Assembly (NCBI GenBank): GCA_020403245.1
Contig: JADBYA010000023.1
Location: forward strand, 78,249 to 142,248
Length of the DNA stretch: 64,000 nucleotides
Source: Flavobacterium sp.
GTDB taxonomy: Bacteria > Bacteroidota > Bacteroidia > Flavobacteriales > Flavobacteriaceae
Direction: 5' to 3'
Positions 10,370 to 20,779 of the stretch are shown piece after piece. The stretch's first letter is position 1. The number at the start of each line of letters is the position of its first letter. The notes beneath the pieces were generated by a model. It was not told the DNA's origin and made no database searches. It saw only the letters and a list, made by a program, of their open reading frames with translations. A program made the position numbers and the translations under genes.

Positions 10370-12388
10370 TTGAGAAAGATATACTTATTAATTGCTTTAC
10401 TTCCTGTTTTTGTTTTTGCACAAAGCGATAAAAATCCGTGTGAAACATTGTCAAAAATTAATGCGTTAATTCAAGAACAACATTACAAACCCAAAGCTGT
10501 AGATGATAGTTTATCGGTGTATGTTTTTGATTCTTTTTTAAAAACAATTGACGATGGCAATAGTATTTTTATTGCACCGGAAATTTCAGTTTTAAAGAAA
10601 CACAAATTTAAAATTGACGATTACATTATTAGTAAGAATTGCGCATTTTTAGAAGAGATATACAATTCTTATACTACTGCAATGGACCGTTACGACAAAA
10701 TTATTTTGTCAATTAAGTCTGAACCATTCGGGTTTTCTAGTTCAGAAGTGATTCGTTTTTCCAAAAAATCTTTTTCTTTTGTTAAAGATGAAAAAGAATT
10801 GAAAAGTTTATGCAAAAAAAAAATACTTTTTGATGTCTTAAAAGATGTTGCAGGGAAAAGTAAAAACAGAGATTCTTTGGTTGCTAATTTTGATAAAATA
10901 GCTGCAATTTCAAAAGCTAAGATTTTTGAAACATACGCTTGCAAAACTTCAAGTCATCGACTATCTAGAGCTGAATTCAACTCCAAATTCTTTTCAGTAT
11001 TTTGTTCCTATTTTGATCCACATACCGAGTATTTTTCAGAGAGTGAAAAATCGTCGTTTTTATCTTTGGTGAGCGCTGACAACATGACTTTTGGATTGAA
11101 TCTTTCTTTAAATGAAAAAGAAGAACTGACTGTAGATGAAATTATCCCTGGAAGTTCCGCCTATTTTACTGAGAAAGTTGATGCTGGTGATTTAATATTG
11201 AAAATAAAATCCAAAAATGAGGAATTTGATATTGCATGCTCCTCAATGAATAAAGTATCAGAAGTAATTAGTTCCACTGATTATAAGACAGCAAATTTTA
11301 CTTTGAAGAAGAAAAGTGGAGAAATCTACACTATCGATTTGGTAAAAAAGGTCATGAAAGATTACCAAAATAATGTGTATAGTTTTATTGTTGAAAAAGA
11401 CGGGAAAAAGACAGGTTATATCAGAATTCCGAGTTTCTACGCAACATTTGAAAACGGCAAAACTAATGTTAGTGATGATGTTGCTAAAGAAGTTTACAAA
11501 CTTCAAAAAGACAATGTCAACGGACTTATTATCGATTTAGAAAATAATGGCGGTGGTTCGATGGAAGAAGCCATGCGACTTACAGGTTTATTTATCGATA
11601 TTGGTCCTATAGCTATTATGGATGATAATAAAGGAAACAAGCAAACTTTAAAAGACACTAATCGCGGTACAATTTATAACGGTCCGATGGTAGTATTAAT
11701 AAATGCATTTTCGGCTTCTGCAAGTGAATTTTTTTGTAATGCAATGCAAGATTATAATCGTGCTGTTATTGTTGGAAATCAGTCATTAGGCAAAGCATCA
11801 ATGCAGCTTATATTGCCCTTAAATGAAAGTCCGAATCCTACAGAATTTATAAAATTAACCATTGACAAATTCTATCGAATTACCGGAAAAAGCAACCAAA
11901 CTATTGGCATTACTCCAGATGTCCAAATTCCTTCCTTATTTGATAAACAAATGCCAAGAGAAAATAGTTATCCAACAGCTTTGCAAAATGATGTTATTTC
12001 ATCAAATTTACGATACAATTTGGTAATAAACGATAATGCAACTGCCATTCAAAAAAGCGAAAAAAGAGTTTCTGAAAATGAATCAGTAATGGCAATAAAA
12101 AAATTAAATGAAAAAATAAATGAATTATTTGATGAGGATTTTCCTCCTATTACACTACAATTTAATAAGGTTTTCGATGAAACCAATAGAATAAATTCAC
12201 TCTGGAAAGAAATTGAGATGATTAATGAGACGGAATACGATTTAGAGGTTGAGCGCAATTCTGTTGATATTGAATACCAACAATTTGATGAATATTTGAA
12301 GGCAAGTAATAAAGAAAAGATTGAAGCCATAAAAGGCAATATTCATATAGTAGAAGCATTAAATATTATTAATGATTTAAAAAAATAA
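10370..12388 (+). CDS. S41-family (C-terminal processing-like) peptidase, TTG start
   Basis: Signal peptide MRKIYLLIALLPVFVFAQ; DPHTEYFSESE, NGGGSMEEAMRLTGLF, SASASEFFCNAMQDYNRAVIVGNQSLGKASMQ (candidate Ser/Lys dyad). Confidence 0.85.
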   Translation: MRKIYLLIALLPVFVFAQSDKNPCETLSKINALIQEQHYKPKAVDDSLSVYVFDSFLKTIDDGNSIFIAPEISVLKKHKFKIDDYIISKNCAFLEEIYNSYTTAMDRYDKIILSIKSEPFGFSSSEVIRFSKKSFSFVKDEKELKSLCKKKILFDVLKDVAGKSKNRDSLVANFDKIAAISKAKIFETYACKTSSHRLSRAEFNSKFFSVFCSYFDPHTEYFSESEKSSFLSLVSADNMTFGLNLSLNEKEELTVDEIIPGSSAYFTEKVDAGDLILKIKSKNEEFDIACSSMNKVSEVISSTDYKTANFTLKKKSGEIYTIDLVKKVMKDYQNNVYSFIVEKDGKKTGYIRIPSFYATFENGKTNVSDDVAKEVYKLQKDNVNGLIIDLENNGGGSMEEAMRLTGLFIDIGPIAIMDDNKGNKQTLKDTNRGTIYNGPMVVLINAFSASASEFFCNAMQDYNRAVIVGNQSLGKASMQLILPLNESPNPTEFIKLTIDKFYRITGKSNQTIGITPDVQIPSLFDKQMPRENSYPTALQNDVISSNLRYNLVINDNATAIQKSEKRVSENESVMAIKKLNEKINELFDEDFPPITLQFNKVFDETNRINSLWKEIEMINETEYDLEVERNSVDIEYQQFDEYLKASNKEKIEAIKGNIHIVEALNIINDLKK

Positions 12389-12391
12389 ATT

Positions 12392-12480
12392 ATGAAATCG
12401 CCATTAACAAGAAGTTTGCAAAAGCAAACACCAATGAAGATTTAGCGATACCATATGACCTTAAAAAAAACAAATATTAA
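12392..12480 (+). pseudogene. Possible residual C-terminal coding fragment
   Basis: Stop-free frame ending TAA at 12478-12480: ...NYEIAINKKFAKANTNEDLAIPYDLKKNKY*, no start of its own. Confidence 0.3.
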
Positions 12481-12486
12481 ATACAT

Positions 12487-13521
12487 ATGAAACTAAAATT
12501 ACTTTCCGTTTTCCTATTTCTATCAAATTTAAGCTTACATGCTCAAGAATTTAAAACTCCTGTTGATTATTTGACCTTTATTAATAATGAACAACTTCAA
12601 ATTTCAAAAAGCACATGGAAATATACACAAGCAGTGGCACATTCCAAAAGTGCGCGTCGGATTGATGCTACCCGAAAACAATTAATAAAAAGCATCGAGG
12701 TTTCAAGTAAAAAAATTGAAAATTTAACAAATGGCTATAAAGGTGATGTTGAATACAGAGATCAAACCGTTCACTTTTTTGACATCAGAAAAAAAAGCTT
12801 AAATGAAGAATATGAAAAACTGATTGACATGCAAGAAGTTGCCGAACAATCCTATGATGCTATGGAAGCTTATTTATTAACTCGAGATTTAGTCAATAAA
12901 AAGTTAGATGCCGAAAACGAAAATATGGAAAAAGCATTTAATGCATTTGCAAATAAATACAACATTACTGTTAATAATGAAGAATCCGATTTAAGTAAAA
13001 AAATGCAATTATCAAATGATGTCTTTGATTATCATACCGTTTTGTATTTAATTTTCTTTAAAGTTAATTTTACTGATAACAACCTGTCAAAAGCTATTGA
13101 AGCAAAAGATTTAGGAAAAATTCAACAAAATGCTAGCAGTTTACTTCTTTTTGCTAATGAAGGTTTAGAAAAAATAAAAACGATTGCTCCTTTTCAAAAA
13201 GACGCTTCGCTTTTAAATGCAACCAAAGATGCTTTAGAATATTATAAAAAAGAGGCGGAGCAATTTGTACCAACTGTGGTAAGTTTCTTTATGTTTAATG
13301 ATAAGTTTGAAAATGCAAAAAATTCTTTAGAAGGAAAATCTGCTAAAGACAGAACCAAAGAAGAAATAGATAATTACAATACAATGGTCAAACAATACAA
13401 TAAAGAAGTTGATAATTTCAACAAAGCCAACAATGCTAATTTTCAAGAAAAAAATAAGAATATAAACACTATAAACTCAATAGGAGATAATTTTATTTCA
13501 AGACATATTCCAAACGACTAA
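12487..13521 (+). CDS. DUF3829/YiiG-like secreted protein
   Basis: Signal peptide MKLKLLSVFLFLSNLSLHAQ; helical body. Confidence 0.6.
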   Translation: MKLKLLSVFLFLSNLSLHAQEFKTPVDYLTFINNEQLQISKSTWKYTQAVAHSKSARRIDATRKQLIKSIEVSSKKIENLTNGYKGDVEYRDQTVHFFDIRKKSLNEEYEKLIDMQEVAEQSYDAMEAYLLTRDLVNKKLDAENENMEKAFNAFANKYNITVNNEESDLSKKMQLSNDVFDYHTVLYLIFFKVNFTDNNLSKAIEAKDLGKIQQNASSLLLFANEGLEKIKTIAPFQKDASLLNATKDALEYYKKEAEQFVPTVVSFFMFNDKFENAKNSLEGKSAKDRTKEEIDNYNTMVKQYNKEVDNFNKANNANFQEKNKNINTINSIGDNFISRHIPND

Positions 13522-13538
13522 ACTGATTTTTAATTAGA

Positions 13539-13569
13539 TTTGTAAAAATAGAAATATCGCTTAATTTTG
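13539..13569 (+). promoter_or_regulatory. Predicted promoter of yebC-family gene (TTTG-N19-TAATTTTG)
   Basis: Consensus match, about 60 bp before ATG. Confidence 0.55.
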
Positions 13570-13631
13570 CAGCATTATAGTAATAGAAAAACAATTAATA
13601 AAATCTGATTTTTTTCAGGTTATAAATAGTA

Positions 13632-14342
13632 ATGGGAAGAGCATTTGAATTTAGAAAAGGAAGAAAAATGAAACGTTGGTCAGCCATGGCTAAAGCGTTT
13701 ACTCGTATTGGAAAAGATATTGTAATGGCGGTGAAAGAAGGCGGACCAAATCCTGAAGCCAACTCACGATTAAGAGCCGTTATACAGAATGCAAAATCGG
13801 CCAATATGCCGAAAGAGAATGTAGAACGAGCTATTAAAAAAGCTACCGACAAAGATACTGCCAACTATAAAGAACAACTTTTTGAGGGCTATGCTCCACA
13901 TGGTATTGCTTTGTTGATTGAAACCGCAACCGATAATAACAATAGAACAGTAGCCAACATTAGAAGTTATTTTAACAAATGCAACGGAACATTAGGAACA
14001 CAAGGTTCGGTAGAATTTATGTTTGATCATACGTGTAATTTCCGGATTCCAAATAACAATATCGATATTGAAGAAATGGAATTAGAATTCATTGATTTTG
14101 GTGCTGAAGAAATTTTTGCCGATGAAGATGGAATTTTGATCTATGCTCCTTTTGAGAGTTTTGGTGCTATTCAAAAGGAATTAGAAAGTCGTGGCATTGA
14201 AATTTTATCCTCAGGATTTGAAAGAATTCCACAAATAACCAAAAAACTAGATGAAGCCGAAATGGCTGATGTTGAAAAACTAATTGAAAAAATTGAAGAA
14301 GACGATGACGTGATGAACGTATATCATACTATGGAAGAATAG
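13632..14342 (+). CDS. YebC/PmpR family protein
   Basis: MGRAFEFRKGRKMKRWSAMAKAFTRIGKDI, AKSANMPKENVERAIKKA. Confidence 0.95.
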   Translation: MGRAFEFRKGRKMKRWSAMAKAFTRIGKDIVMAVKEGGPNPEANSRLRAVIQNAKSANMPKENVERAIKKATDKDTANYKEQLFEGYAPHGIALLIETATDNNNRTVANIRSYFNKCNGTLGTQGSVEFMFDHTCNFRIPNNNIDIEEMELEFIDFGAEEIFADEDGILIYAPFESFGAIQKELESRGIEILSSGFERIPQITKKLDEAEMADVEKLIEKIEEDDDVMNVYHTMEE

Positions 14343-14365
14343 AAACATATTTTTATAAAACTAAA

Positions 14366-14395
14366 AAACTCCAAAGCAATTTGGAGTTTTTTTTA
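14366..14395 (+). terminator. Rho-independent terminator after yebC
   Basis: AAACTCCAAAgcaaTTTGGAGTTTTTTTT. Confidence 0.85.
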
Positions 14396-14666
14396 TCTTT
14401 TTGTTTAGCTCAAAGTGGTTATTGAACAGTGACTATTAATTTAAGTTATGTTATTATGTATATAGCTCCCAAATACGAAAAGTTACGTTTCGAAATAGAC
14501 AAAGTCACCGTCATCACAAATACTTGAGTGATTAATCAAATTTTGATTATCCAGAAATATTTTTTAAACACTGAACTACAGCTTTTTAACAAATCGTTAT
14601 GCACTAAAGTCACTAAAATTTTCTATCCAATGTGAAGAAGAAATAACTTTTTTTTTTAAAATTTGA

Positions 14667-16169
14667 TTATTTTATTTCCTCAATATCTTCCAATTGCCAA
14701 GTCTTATCAAAGTAAGCTTCAGTTGGTCCGTAAAAACGGAAGTATGGAAACCAACCTTTGCCTGGTAGTGTTTTAATATAATTTTTATTAGCGCCTTTAG
14801 GTTTTGTAGGACCAAAGTAAATATCAACAGAGCCATCAGCATTTTTCTCAATATCTTTTCTGGAAGACATGTCTGCAGAACCTTGATCTGTTACCAATGG
14901 ACCTCTTGTAACATTATCATACAAGGTAATAGACCAAAATTGTTTAACCGGTGCATTTGCCGGTACATGAAAATGATAACTCTTTGCACCCACAAGCCAT
15001 TTGCCTGCTTTATCTTTTGAAGTTTCCAGATAAACCTGACCAAATCCTAATATTCTTCCCTGCATTCCTGTGCTGTTTCCAATGGCTTCATAAAACCATG
15101 AAGCTCTTTGATCCAGTTGGGTATAATTGCTATCTTCCTGATTTAATTCAACCATGTTAGCATACTCCCAGTGCTTGTCCTTCCAAACAATTGAACCGGC
15201 AAATCTTTTCTCATAAGCATTGGCCCGAGCGGTCAATTCGCCCACCATGGCTGCCTGATTCAGAATTTTGGTCAAGCGCTCATCCGGTTGAAACGGTTTA
15301 CCTTTTTCCATACCAAGTGAAGCCATCATGCCATAAATAACCCTGTCACGGGTTTGTACAGGTTCTGGTTCAATCGCCTCAGCCACCATTTTAAAATAGT
15401 TCGCATCAGTTGGTTGTGCGGATGTCCATGCTTTACCATTTACAGGAACAAAATTGGTTACAGTGGCCTTAGATCTGTCGTTCCAACTGTAAATTTTAAA
15501 TTTCCTAATAGTTTCCTCAGCAATTTTTGGGTCTGGATCTAATGCTCTGGTACCAAACCATACTTGTACGGTTGGAGATATATAAACCCTGTAACCTGGA
15601 GCAGCTATCATTTTAGAACCGGGAGGAAGAAATAGATATTTTCCTCCTGCACCTTTGTCGGGTCCTGTTTGACCAATATCTGTAATGGGTTGCTGCCAAA
15701 GATCAAGCAGACCGCCTGCTATTAAACCTGCAGGCGCATCTATTACAAATGCACCTTGCTTGCTGAAGTTCCAAAAACTAAACGCATACAACGTTGTAAT
15801 ATTAGGTGTCAGCATGCCACTTTTATCTTTAAGGTCAAAAAACATCGATATCTCCCCGTCTTTTATACCAAGTTGATCCCGTTGTGCAAGGTGTAAACCA
15901 TGAAAACCTACCATGGGTAAAGCCCAAGTGTGTATTTGGCATGCCCTTTGAAAATCCCTTTCATCATAGAGTTTTGTAATAGCATCTTCAGAAGGATAAC
16001 CACTTTCTAATTTTAAATCACCTAAGCGGGTAACAATATTGTCACCTGTTTGTGTTTGCTCAGTATTATCTGAGTTGGATGTTACCCCTTTTTGTTTCTG
16101 ATTGCAGCTGATAGTAATTGTTACTATTAATAAAGATAGTAACCCTATAATTTTAGTTTTGTGTTTCAT
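14667..16169 (-). CDS. DUF1254/DUF1214 domain lipoprotein
   Basis: Lipobox TISCNQ; SKDKAGKWLVGAKSYHFHVPANAPVKQFWSITLYD typical of DUF1214. Confidence 0.8.
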   Translation of the reverse strand: MKHKTKIIGLLSLLIVTITISCNQKQKGVTSNSDNTEQTQTGDNIVTRLGDLKLESGYPSEDAITKLYDERDFQRACQIHTWALPMVGFHGLHLAQRDQLGIKDGEISMFFDLKDKSGMLTPNITTLYAFSFWNFSKQGAFVIDAPAGLIAGGLLDLWQQPITDIGQTGPDKGAGGKYLFLPPGSKMIAAPGYRVYISPTVQVWFGTRALDPDPKIAEETIRKFKIYSWNDRSKATVTNFVPVNGKAWTSAQPTDANYFKMVAEAIEPEPVQTRDRVIYGMMASLGMEKGKPFQPDERLTKILNQAAMVGELTARANAYEKRFAGSIVWKDKHWEYANMVELNQEDSNYTQLDQRASWFYEAIGNSTGMQGRILGFGQVYLETSKDKAGKWLVGAKSYHFHVPANAPVKQFWSITLYDNVTRGPLVTDQGSADMSSRKDIEKNADGSVDIYFGPTKPKGANKNYIKTLPGKGWFPYFRFYGPTEAYFDKTWQLEDIEEIK

Positions 16170-16262
16170 TTAATTGTTATTAAGTTAATGTTTTCCAAAA
16201 AATAGTATAAATCAAACTACATAAATAAATTAAATGATGTTTTGACCAAGCATGACGCCAAA

Positions 16263-17303
16263 CTACTTAATAAACTCAACCTTCTGAACTTCTTCTTCAT
16301 TAATGCTATCAAAGAAACCTTGTTCGTTCATCCAATCATCGCTAAATACTTTGCTCATGTAACGTGAACCATGATCTGGAAAAATCGCAATTACATTACT
16401 GTTTTCATCAAACTCACCTTCTTCGGCATATTGCTTGATGGCTTGCATGACAGCACCCGAAGTGTATCCCACAAACAATCCTTCTTTTTTAACAATTTCT
16501 CTGGTAGTGTGGGCACTTTCTTCATCAGTAACTTTCATAAAATGATCTATTACATCAAAGTCGGTAGCTGTAGGAATTAAGTTTTTACCTAATCCTTCTA
16601 TTCTATAAGGATAAATTTCATCAGCGTCAAACTCCTTGGTTTCGTGGTATTTTTTCAAAACCGAACCAAAAGCATCAACGCCAAGAATTCTGATATTTGG
16701 ATTTTTCTCTTTTAAGTATTTTGCAGCGCCTGATATAGTTCCACCAGTTCCACTACAAGCAATTAAATGGGTAATTTGTCCGTTGGTTTGCTCCCAAATT
16801 TCTGGACCTGTAGATTTGTAATGGGCGTCAATATTCAATTGATTGAAATATTGATTAATATAAACAGAACCTTTTGTTTCTTCGTGTAAACGTTTGGCAA
16901 CATTATAGTAAGAACGCTCATCATCAGCAGAAACATGTGCAGGGCAAACATACACTTTTGCACCTAAGCTACGGAGCATGTCAATTTTATCTAAAGAGGA
17001 TTTAGAACTTACCGCTAAAATACAATTATACCCTTTAATAATACTAACCATAGCTAAACTAAAGCCAGTATTCCCCGAAGTAGTCTCAATAATAGTGTCT
17101 CCTGGAGAAAGAATACCTTGTTTTTCAGCTTCTTCTATAATATATAATGCAATTCTGTCTTTAGTAGAATGACCAGGGTTGAAGGCTTCAACCTTTGCAT
17201 AAAAATTTCCTTGTAAAGATTCGGTGATTTTATTAAGTCTAATAAGCGGAGTATTCCCTATTAAACCTAATACATTATCGTAAGCTTTTATATTTTCTTT
17301 CAT
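16263..17303 (-). CDS. PLP-dependent cysteine synthase/cystathionine beta-synthase family protein
   Basis: [54 protein letters not shown]. Confidence 0.93.
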   Translation of the reverse strand: MKENIKAYDNVLGLIGNTPLIRLNKITESLQGNFYAKVEAFNPGHSTKDRIALYIIEEAEKQGILSPGDTIIETTSGNTGFSLAMVSIIKGYNCILAVSSKSSLDKIDMLRSLGAKVYVCPAHVSADDERSYYNVAKRLHEETKGSVYINQYFNQLNIDAHYKSTGPEIWEQTNGQITHLIACSGTGGTISGAAKYLKEKNPNIRILGVDAFGSVLKKYHETKEFDADEIYPYRIEGLGKNLIPTATDFDVIDHFMKVTDEESAHTTREIVKKEGLFVGYTSGAVMQAIKQYAEEGEFDENSNVIAIFPDHGSRYMSKVFSDDWMNEQGFFDSINEEEVQKVEFIK

Positions 17304-17383
17304 AAAATAAATTAGTCAAGGCATGGTTTAAAGACTTTTTATAGCCATATAAACTTTGCAAATTTAATAAAAAATATTTTAAA

Positions 17384-19513
17384 CTATCTTTTTATTCCTT
17401 CTAAATCTAATAAAAAACTGTATTCTTTCGCGATTTCCTTAATGGCCTCAAACCTTCCCGAGGCACCACCGTGACCAGCATCCATATTGGTATCCAAATA
17501 TAATTGATTATTATCGGTTTTCAAAACTCTTAATTTGGCAACCCATTTTGCTGGTTCCCAGTACTGTACCTGTGAATCGTGCAATCCAGTTGCAATATAC
17601 ATATTGGGATAGCTTTGTGCCTTTACATTGTCATAGGGAGAATAGGAAAGCATATAATCATAATATTTTTTAACATTTGGATTTCCCCATTCGTCATATT
17701 CACCAGTGGTCAATGGAATGGTTTCGTCTAACATTGTCGTTACCACATCTACGAAGGGTACTTGTGCAATCACGCCATGGTATAATTCTGGGGAAATATT
17801 TACAATAGCTCCCATTAATAATCCTCCAGCCGAACCGCCTTCGGCATACAAATGGTTAGGTGAAGTATATTTTTCGGATATTAAAAACTTAGAACAATCA
17901 ATAAAATCGGTAAATGTGTTTTTCTTTTTCAATAATTTTCCATCATCATACCATTGTCGTCCTAAATCTTCACCACCTCGAATGTGAGCAATGGCAAAAA
18001 TAAATCCCCTATCCAAAAGCGATAATCGAACAGAAGAAAAATGACAATCCATCGTCACTCCATAAGATCCATAGCCATATAGTAAAGTTGGTGTTGCTCC
18101 CTCCTTTTTCATTCCTTTTCGATAAACCATAGAAATGGGCACTTTCGTACCATCAGTTGCGGTAGCCCAAATTCTTTCTTCTTGATAATTATTCTTATCA
18201 AATTTACTCTCGAAATCTAGGGACAAAACTTCTTGTTCTTTCAGTATGGTTTTTTCTTTGTTTTTCATATTAAAATCAATAACCGTAGGTGGTGTGGCTA
18301 ATGATTGGTAACCATAACGAAGAATTTCGGTATCAAAATCGAGATTGGTGGTCGTATACGCCATATAGGTTTCACTGTCAAAAGGCAAATAGTATTCTCC
18401 TTCTTCATCCCAAGGCATAATTCTGATTTTATTCAAACCGTCAGCACGTTCAGAAACCACTAAATAATCCTTGAATATATCAATATCTTCCAACAAAACA
18501 TGTTCTCTGTGAGCGATTACATCCACCCAATTTCCCTTTGATGTTGCATTTTCAGGAGTTTTCATTAGCTTAAAATTGGTCGCTTTGTCTTTGTTAGTAA
18601 CAATATAAAAGTGATTACCAAAGTGCGAAATCGAATATTCTAACCCACGAGTTCTCTTTTGAAAAACTTTGAATTTAGCATCTGGCGTTTCCGCTAAAAC
18701 CGTTTGGTATTCGGTAGTTAGCGTACTGCTAGAATTGATAATTATGTATTTTTTTGATTTCGATTTATAGACAGAAACATCAAAAGTGTCGTCTTTTTCA
18801 AAATAAACTAAGGTATCATCTTCAACAGTTGTACCAATTTTATGTTTATAAATTTTATCAGCACGAAGCGTAACTTCATCTTTTCGAGAATAAAATAAGG
18901 TTTTGTTATCACTTGCCCATGTGGATCCACCAGTAGTATTTTCGAGCTTTATAGGAAGAATTTCACCCGTAACTAAATTTTTGATTTGAATGGTATATTG
19001 GCGTCTTGATACTGTATCAATACCAAAACTTGCCCAAATATTGTCTTCGCTTATGCTCAATCCCGATAAGTTAAAATAGGCATGTCCTTTTGCCATTTCG
19101 TTGCAATCAAAAAGGATTTCTTCCTTAGCTTGTAAATTTCCTTTTTTTCTAGAATGAATAGGATAATCTTTTCCTTTTTCAAATCGGGTGATATAGTAAT
19201 AACCGTTATAGAAATAGGGAACCGACTCGTCATCTTCCTTAATACGGGCTTTCATCTCTTCAAACAAATCTTTTTGAAAATCCTTTGTATGAGCAGTTGA
19301 TTGGTGGTAGTATACGTTTTCTTGATTTAGATACTCTATAACATCAGGATTTTCCCGATTGTTGAGCCAATAATAATTGTCGTTACGAATATGACCGTGT
19401 TTCTCTAACGAATGAGGAATAATTGTAGCATTTGGTGGCTGTAAAATATCTGACATTTGGATTTCTATGTTTACACAACAAAAGTAACCATAGATTAAAG
19501 ATAACAACAACAA
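17384..19513 (-). CDS. ptrB: Prolyl oligopeptidase family protein (oligopeptidase B-like); start likely internal (MSDILQPPNA...)
   Basis: GGSAGGLLMGAIVN catalytic Ser region, ATGLHDSQVQYWEPAKW, DAGHGGASGRF. Confidence 0.9.
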   Translation of the reverse strand: MLLLSLIYGYFCCVNIEIQMSDILQPPNATIIPHSLEKHGHIRNDNYYWLNNRENPDVIEYLNQENVYYHQSTAHTKDFQKDLFEEMKARIKEDDESVPYFYNGYYYITRFEKGKDYPIHSRKKGNLQAKEEILFDCNEMAKGHAYFNLSGLSISEDNIWASFGIDTVSRRQYTIQIKNLVTGEILPIKLENTTGGSTWASDNKTLFYSRKDEVTLRADKIYKHKIGTTVEDDTLVYFEKDDTFDVSVYKSKSKKYIIINSSSTLTTEYQTVLAETPDAKFKVFQKRTRGLEYSISHFGNHFYIVTNKDKATNFKLMKTPENATSKGNWVDVIAHREHVLLEDIDIFKDYLVVSERADGLNKIRIMPWDEEGEYYLPFDSETYMAYTTTNLDFDTEILRYGYQSLATPPTVIDFNMKNKEKTILKEQEVLSLDFESKFDKNNYQEERIWATATDGTKVPISMVYRKGMKKEGATPTLLYGYGSYGVTMDCHFSSVRLSLLDRGFIFAIAHIRGGEDLGRQWYDDGKLLKKKNTFTDFIDCSKFLISEKYTSPNHLYAEGGSAGGLLMGAIVNISPELYHGVIAQVPFVDVVTTMLDETIPLTTGEYDEWGNPNVKKYYDYMLSYSPYDNVKAQSYPNMYIATGLHDSQVQYWEPAKWVAKLRVLKTDNNQLYLDTNMDAGHGGASGRFEAIKEIAKEYSFLLDLEGIKR

Positions 19514-19555
19514 ATAGAGAGGAAGTTATGCACTTAGAAATTAACAGTTTTATGC

Positions 19556-20581
19556 TTATAACTTTATCTTTTCTATCACCTCCAAAACATATTCATGCAT
19601 TACTTGTCTGTAATCCAAATGGGTTACTATTCTTAGTTTTCCTTTGGCTAGCATACTTATTGAAATCCCTTTTTGTTTTAACTTTTCAATCACTAGTTGA
19701 TCCTGTATATGAGGTTGTGCCGAGAACACCACAATATTTGTTTCTACTGGTTCTACTTTGGCAACCCAATCGCATTGTTCGAGTTGCATTCCCAATTCTT
19801 TCGCTCTGCGATGGTCGTCTTCTAATCGATTAATATTATTTTGCAGCGCATAAATTCCGGCTGCCGCCAAATAACCCGACTGACGCATATTGCCTCCAAA
19901 TATTTTTCGGATACGTAAAGCACGATGCATTGTTTCAGAATCTGAAAGTAAAACGGAACCAATGGGACATCCTAATCCTTTGGAAAAACAAACCGAAATG
20001 GTGTCAAATAAATCACCGAATTGTTTTGGTTGCTGCTTTTTGGCAATCAAAGCATTCCATAAACGGGCACCGTCTAAATGGTATTTCAAATTATTAGCGG
20101 TGCAAACTTGTCTTATTTTTTGGAGTTCTTCTATTTCGTAACAAGCACCACCTCCTTTATTGGTCGTGTTTTCTATTCCCACCATTTTTGACATAGGTGT
20201 ATGATAAAACTCGGGATCGTTAATCCCTTCTTTCACTTGCTCGGCGGTTATGATTCCACGAATACCATCCAATAAATTGAAATTCACGCCACTGTTAGAA
20301 GAGGCACCACCCGATTCATACAAATGAATATGCGACCATTTATCGCAAATGATTTGGTCTCCTGGATTGGTGTTCAACTTAATCGCTGTTTGGTTAGCCA
20401 TTGTTCCTGTTGGAAAGAACAACGCGGCTTCCATACCGAATAAATCGGCTACAATGCGCTCAAATTCATTTACCGTTGGATCTTGCTTGAATACATCATC
20501 ACCTACTTTGGCATTGAACATGGCCTGAAGCATTTCGGAAGATGGCTTGGTAACGGTATCGCTAATTAAATTTATTTCCAT
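19556..20581 (-). CDS. ltaE: Low-specificity threonine aldolase-like beta-eliminating lyase
   Basis: INLISDTVTKPSSEMLQAM, VGDDVFKQDPTVNEFE, LDGARLWNA, SVCFSKGLGCPIGSVLL. Confidence 0.93.
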   Translation of the reverse strand: MEINLISDTVTKPSSEMLQAMFNAKVGDDVFKQDPTVNEFERIVADLFGMEAALFFPTGTMANQTAIKLNTNPGDQIICDKWSHIHLYESGGASSNSGVNFNLLDGIRGIITAEQVKEGINDPEFYHTPMSKMVGIENTTNKGGGACYEIEELQKIRQVCTANNLKYHLDGARLWNALIAKKQQPKQFGDLFDTISVCFSKGLGCPIGSVLLSDSETMHRALRIRKIFGGNMRQSGYLAAAGIYALQNNINRLEDDHRRAKELGMQLEQCDWVAKVEPVETNIVVFSAQPHIQDQLVIEKLKQKGISISMLAKGKLRIVTHLDYRQVMHEYVLEVIEKIKL

Positions 20582-20615
20582 TTAAAGAATATTAGTCTAT
20601 TTTTGTGGGCGATTC

Positions 20616-20728
20616 TAGCCCCGACCTGCCTGCCGGCAGGCAGGTAGTAGCGGTATCATTTTGTTTTGTCATGCTGAGCCTGTCGAAGAACAAAACAAAA
20701 GATACAGTGGACAGCGGGAATAGCTCCT
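20616..20728 (+). repeat. REP-like dispersed element, copy A (with nested palindrome and ATGCTGAGCCTGTCGAAG repeat)
   Basis: Ends TAGCCCCGA and GGACAGCGGGAATAGCTCCT shared with the copy at 40769-40822; long internal hairpin. Confidence 0.75.
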
Positions 20729-20779
20729 GAAATAAATTCAGAATAAATCAAATAATAAAACACAAAATTACATTATTTT

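Noticed and set aside
20616-20728. Insertion sequence or transposon
   Set aside because: No transposase ORF; it is a short non-coding repeat element.
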